A stretch of DNA of 64,000 bases from PALSA-607 sp036501485 (GTDB taxonomy: Bacteria > Actinomycetota > Actinomycetes > Acidothermales > Acidothermaceae). Under the pieces are notes generated by a model, which was not told the origin of the DNA, searched no databases, and saw only the letters and a program-made list of their open reading frames with translations. This document shows, piece by piece, positions 60,794-64,000 of the stretch. Position 1 is the first letter of the stretch. Each line of letters begins with the position of its first letter. A program made the position numbers and the translations under genes. The DNA is taken from contig DASYAG010000120.1 of assembly GCA_036501485.1 (NCBI GenBank), positions 1 through 64,000 of the forward strand, given 5' to 3'.

Positions 60794-61594
60794 TGAAGGT
60801 AGCCCGTTTTATCAAGTTCGGTGGCCCGGAAGTCCTCGAGATCGTCGACCTTCCCGACCCGCACGCGGGGCCCGGCCAGATCCGGATCGCAGTGGGCGCT
60901 GCAGGCGTCAACGCCAGCGATTGGAAAAGCGCGAGGGTCTTATGACGGCGCGGCCCAGGCCGAACTCGCGGTGCTGACGTACTACGCACCGATCCCACCC
61001 TCGCTCGACGTCGCCGGAGCTGCCGCGCTGCAGGCCACTGTCGAGACCGCTACCCGCGCGCTCAACCAACTCGGGGTCGGTCCTGGCAGCACGCTGCTCA
61101 TCAGCGGCGCATCAGGCACTATCGGCAGCGCCGCCGTCCAACTTGCTGTGGCACGAGGCGCTCGCGTGATCGGTACCGCGAGCCCGGCGAATCACGACCA
61201 TCTGCACTCGATTGGAGCGGAGCCCGTTGCCTACGGCGAGGGGCTGCTCGAAGCCGTTCGGGCGACTGCGCCTGACGGTGTCGACCTTGCGCTCGACATT
61301 GCCGGCAGCGGTGTTTTGCCTGACCTGATTGAGCTTGCGGGCGGCCCAGAGCACGTCGTGACGATCGCGGACTTCGCGGGCGCGCAGGAGTACGGAGTGA
61401 GCTTCAGCAGCGGTGAGTCCGGCCGCGCGTACGGCGCGATTACCACGATCGGCGAGATGATCGAGGCCGGGCGCTTCTCACTCCCGGTCGCGCAGACGTT
61501 CCCACTCGCAGAGATCGCGGAGGCACACAGGGTCGGTGAACACGGTCGCTTGCGCGGGAAGTTGGTCCTGCAGGTGTCGGACACATCGAGTTAA
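60794..61594 (+). pseudogene. Quinone-oxidoreductase-like MDR gene with internal deletion and frameshift
   Basis: From ATG 60794 the frame reads KVARFIKFGGPEVLEIVDLP ... GAAGVNASDWKSA and stops at 60945. From the same point the neighbouring frame reads GAAQAELAVLTYYAPIPPSLD, STLLISGASGTIGSAAVQL and on to LRGKLVLQV (61594). A normal member has about 50-60 residues between NASDWK and AAQAEL (catalytic-domain loop and GDRVFG motif). That segment is gone and the ends are out of frame, so the protein is not made intact. The remaining 3' part is undamaged, so the event looks recent. Confidence 0.85.
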
Positions 61595-61604
61595 GCGAAC
61601 CCGA

Positions 61605-62513
61605 TCATCCGCTGTAGACCTCGCGCGCTTCGCCGTGGTGGTCTGAGCATGCTCCAGAGATGCCACCCGACATGCTGTACGTCCCGTCGTTGCATTCAGT
61701 CATATACCCGTGGCCCTTCCAGAACGTGCCGATGCAGCTGAAGTAGTTGCAGACCGCCGAGTTCGGAGACGCTATGGCACCGCCGCGACCGCAGAAGTTG
61801 TACCCGTAAGGATTTGTCGGTGCGCCACATAGCTGCGCGGCAACCGTTGCGGCAGACGGTGTAGGCGCAGGTGCCGGTTTGGCGCCGCTTGTCGGTGCCG
61901 GTTTTGGCGCCGCAGTGGTGGGTGTCACGTGCGCGAGGGTGGGCGTACTCGTCGCGCGCGTCGACGGCGTCGCAACGCGCGTGGGTGCCGGAGTATGTGC
62001 GGGAGTAGCTGCAGTGCTGGGCGCCGATAACGGCCCGGGTGTGGCGGCGGCGGAGGCACTAGCCGTGGCCAATGCAGGTGTGCCCGTCGGTGCATCAATC
62101 GTCGATGACTTCACAGGGAGTGCCGTCGGCACTACTGCGGACGCCACCGCAGGCGCCGCAGCAGAGTCGGTAGCTGCGACGACGGTAGGGGCTGCTGACG
62201 GAGAGACCGGAGCACTCGACGACGCAGTGAGGGTCGCGCGCTGCGTTGAGGAGGTGTTCGCCGTTTTCGGGTGCGACACCGCAGCGCTCGCGATCAGGAC
62301 CACGAGTACCGCACTCACAGAGGTAATGACCTTGTGGCGGAGCATCCAGCCGATCGCACCCGGGCGCGACGAAGCCGGTGCGGGGTCAGTAATCCAAAGA
62401 GGCCATCCTGCAGGGGGTGGTGGCCACGATGGGTCTGGCTGCCAACCTGGTGGTGGTGTCCATCCTGGGGGCGGTGTTGGCCAACCAGGAGGTGAGTTGA
62501 AGCGAGTGCCCAT
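61605..62513 (-). CDS. Surface protein: Trp-Pro repeat, membrane helix, Ala/Pro/Thr stalk, DUF3761-like domain
   Basis: A 302-residue protein. Residues 8-42 are Trp/Pro repeats (PPGWPTPPPGWTPPPGW). A membrane helix is at about 59-80 (VITSVSAVLVVLIASAAVS). A stalk of about 140 Ala/Pro/Thr/Ser residues follows. The outer end (about 228-302) has Cys at LCGAP, NFCGRG, AVCNYFSCIGTF, TECNDGTYSMSG and GACSDHHG; the phrase CNDGTYS ... GACS is the hallmark of DUF3761. The ATG has GGGGCGGA five bases upstream. It ends ten bases from the convergent pseudogene. Role unknown; the stalk suggests reaching through the cell wall. Confidence 0.8.
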   Translation of the reverse strand: MGTRFNSPPGWPTPPPGWTPPPGWQPDPSWPPPPAGWPLWITDPAPASSRPGAIGWMLRHKVITSVSAVLVVLIASAAVSHPKTANTSSTQRATLTASSSAPVSPSAAPTVVAATDSAAAPAVASAVVPTALPVKSSTIDAPTGTPALATASASAAATPGPLSAPSTAATPAHTPAPTRVATPSTRATSTPTLAHVTPTTAAPKPAPTSGAKPAPAPTPSAATVAAQLCGAPTNPYGYNFCGRGGAIASPNSAVCNYFSCIGTFWKGHGYMTECNDGTYSMSGGISGACSDHHGEAREVYSG

Positions 62514-62704
62514 GACGTTCCGCCCCGTTTACGAAAGCCTCAAATCGGCCCCCACAAGGTAGCGCCGGCCCAGCGCCGTTTGAAGCCCATTCGGGTGCCC
62601 AAAATGGCGATGGGCGAACCGCCAGATGAACAGCGGACTCCTGAGGTGGTGCGCTCGCCCGTCTGCTACTTGCGCTAGCGTCCGAAGTAACAAGGGAGCC
62701 CACG

Positions 62705-62872
62705 ATGGGTCTTATATTTCGTAAGCGCGTCCGGCTCGGGCCGGGTACGGGTCTGAACCTCAGCCGGCGTGGTGCCAGCGTCTCGAAACGGGTCGGCCCG
62801 ATCACCGTGAACACCCGTGGCAGCGGACGAATCCGGCTGGCCAAGGGTCTGTCCTTCAGATTCAAACTCTGA
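62705..62872 (+). CDS. DUF4236-like mini-protein
   Basis: A 55-residue basic protein starting GLIFRKRVRLGPGTGLNLSR, which is the DUF4236 pattern, with SVSKRVGPITVN in the middle. GGGAG lies six bases before the ATG. Its stop comes two bases before the next ATG, so it is translated with the class V aminotransferase-fold gene. Function unknown. Confidence 0.8.
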   Translation: MGLIFRKRVRLGPGTGLNLSRRGASVSKRVGPITVNTRGSGRIRLAKGLSFRFKL

Positions 62873-62874
62873 TC

Positions 62875-64000
62875 ATGGGTGATCAAGTCCTGCAGGAGAC
62901 GCCACTGTTGCGTCGTGTTCGCGAGTCCGTGATCGGCGACGACCAAGTCATGCCGGGACCGTACGGGCCACGCCGGGTCACCTACGCCGACTACACGGCG
63001 TCCGGTCGAGCTCTCAGCTTCATCGAGGACTTTATCCGCGACGAGGTGCTCCCGCGATACGCCAACACCCACACCGAATCGAGCGGCACGGGCCTGCAGA
63101 CAACCCGCCTGCGCGAGGACGCCCGCCGGATTATCCGCGACGCGGTTGGCGGCGATGATGAGACGGTGGTGATCTTCGCCGGCTCAGGGTGTACGGGCGC
63201 GGTCGACAAGCTCATCGGCATCCTCGGTCTTCGCATCCCCGCGGGGCTTGACGACCGCTATCACCTCAGCGACGTCATCCCCGCAGCTGAACGTCCGGTC
63301 GTATTCATCGGACCGTTCGAGCATCACTCCAACGAGTTGCCGTGGCGCGAGTCGATCGTCGACGTCGTCGTCATCCAGCAGGACGCCGACGGCCACATCG
63401 ACGCGGCGGCGCTGGAAGAAGAGCTCGTTCGATACGCAGATCGCGCGGTGAAGATCGGATCGTTCTCTGCTGCTAGCAACGTCACCGGCATCGTCAGCGA
63501 CACGTACGCGATCTCTGCGCTTCTGCACCGACATGGCGCGTTGTCGTTCTGGGATTTCGCTGCGGCCGCACCATACGTCGATATCAACATGTACGGCGGT
63601 AACGATCCACTCGCCTACAAGGACGCGATTTTCCTCAGCCCGCATAAGTTCATCGGCGGCCCGAGCACGCCCGGGGTGCTGGTTGTTCGACGCGACCTCA
63701 TGCGCAATCGGGTGCCCGACGTCCCCGGCGGTGGCACGGTCGCCTACGTCAACCCGACCGAACATCGCTACCTCACCGACCCAGCGCAGCGCGAAGAGGG
63801 CGGCACTCCCGCAATCGTCGAATCGATCCGCGCCGGTCTCGTCTTTCAACTCAAGCAGGCGGTCGGCATCGATGTGATCCGCGCGCACGAGGAGCACTTC
63901 TTGCGCCGCGCGGTGGAGGCATGGCGAGCCGAGCCGGCCATCGAGATTCTCGGCGACCTCGATGCCGAGCGGCTGTCGATCGTTTCGTTCGTCGTGCGCG
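62875..64000 (+). CDS. Class V aminotransferase-fold PLP protein (cut by window edge)
   Basis: The first 375 residues of a PLP-dependent protein of the cysteine desulfurase/aminotransferase class V fold. The PLP Lys is in FLSPHKFIGGPSTPGVL; the Asp that holds the pyridine nitrogen is in LSFWDFAAAAPYV. YADYTASGRALSFIEDFI at the start and RLREDARRIIRDAVGG are typical. It is most like the larger uncharacterised group of class V enzymes rather than IscS/SufS. The C-terminus is outside the window. Confidence 0.88.
   Translation, partial: MGDQVLQETPLLRRVRESVIGDDQVMPGPYGPRRVTYADYTASGRALSFIEDFIRDEVLPRYANTHTESSGTGLQTTRLREDARRIIRDAVGGDDETVVIFAGSGCTGAVDKLIGILGLRIPAGLDDRYHLSDVIPAAERPVVFIGPFEHHSNELPWRESIVDVVVIQQDADGHIDAAALEEELVRYADRAVKIGSFSAASNVTGIVSDTYAISALLHRHGALSFWDFAAAAPYVDINMYGGNDPLAYKDAIFLSPHKFIGGPSTPGVLVVRRDLMRNRVPDVPGGGTVAYVNPTEHRYLTDPAQREEGGTPAIVESIRAGLVFQLKQAVGIDVIRAHEEHFLRRAVEAWRAEPAIEILGDLDAERLSIVSFVVR

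Noticed and set aside
1..64000. Insertion sequences, prophage, CRISPR or integrase genes
   Set aside because: No transposase, integrase, cas or phage gene was found in any frame, despite the patchwork look of 29.6-36.5 kb and the two damaged genes.

Overview
The window is 64 kb of high-GC DNA with mostly GTG/ATG starts, actinobacterial gene families (SigE-family ECF sigma factor, short YtrA-type GntR, DUF4236, DUF6980, GatCAB, class I IlvC, CimA) and the actinobacterial order gat - ilvDBNC - serA - leuB - ilvE - cimA - gltX. I place it in the Actinomycetota, most likely a Frankiales/Mycobacteriales-type soil lineage; the exact genus cannot be read from the sequence.

Region 1 (1-14.4 kb) is a catabolic island. 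It holds a sugar-type ABC transporter (lipoprotein, double ATPase, permease), two amidohydrolases, an M24-fold enzyme with an altered metal site, a zinc-less MDR dehydrogenase, a TIM-barrel epimerase/isomerase, an SDR, a CocE-type hydrolase, a 3-hydroxyisobutyrate-dehydrogenase-like enzyme and a LacI regulator. Four promoters in the island each carry the palindrome TGCGATCGATCGCA (one with a single mismatch) just downstream of a recognisable -10 box, so the island reads as one LacI regulon. The substrate is unknown. Region 2 (14.4-20.8 kb) holds a GabD-like aldehyde dehydrogenase, an FCD GntR regulator with a VOC protein, and a divergent E1(alpha-beta fused)/E2 2-oxoacid dehydrogenase operon; the divergent promoter region carries two TGGATCCAA-type operators.

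Region 3 (21-30 kb) is core metabolism: tRNA-Glu and tRNA-Gln, gltX, an FAH-family hydrolase, cimA, a SigE-family sigma/membrane protein pair, ilvE and leuB. Region 4 (29.6-36.5 kb) is a patchwork of small envelope proteins, a GNAT enzyme, a YtrA-like regulator and an eroded esterase gene. Region 5 (34.5-42.1 kb) has serA, ilvC, ilvN, ilvB and ilvD. Both ilvB and cimA are preceded by what look like transcription attenuators: a leaderless mini-gene (Leu-Leu-Val-Val for ilvB, Ile-Ile for cimA) followed by a hairpin and U-run.

Region 6 (42.1-48.7 kb) has two tandem paralogues with an ECF-sigma-like cytoplasmic domain fused through one membrane helix to a large outer domain, then a 2-hydroxyacid dehydrogenase and two membrane proteins. 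Region 7 (48.8-58.2 kb) is gatCAB, a DoxX-like protein, an MmcQ/YjbR protein, a secreted coiled-coil protein, a GGDEF cyclase, ligA and a MetE-like protein. Region 8 (58.7-64 kb) has a GT4-GT2 fusion glycosyltransferase, an oxidoreductase pseudogene with an internal deletion, a DUF3761 surface protein, a DUF4236 mini-protein and a partial class V aminotransferase-fold protein.

A non-discriminating GltX, tRNA-Gln and GatCAB would together supply Gln-tRNA by the indirect route. CimA, IlvBN, IlvC, IlvD, IlvE and LeuB give the isoleucine/valine pathway from pyruvate and part of the leucine pathway. Several genes show a TAnnnT box 6 bases before the start codon, so leaderless mRNAs seem common here.
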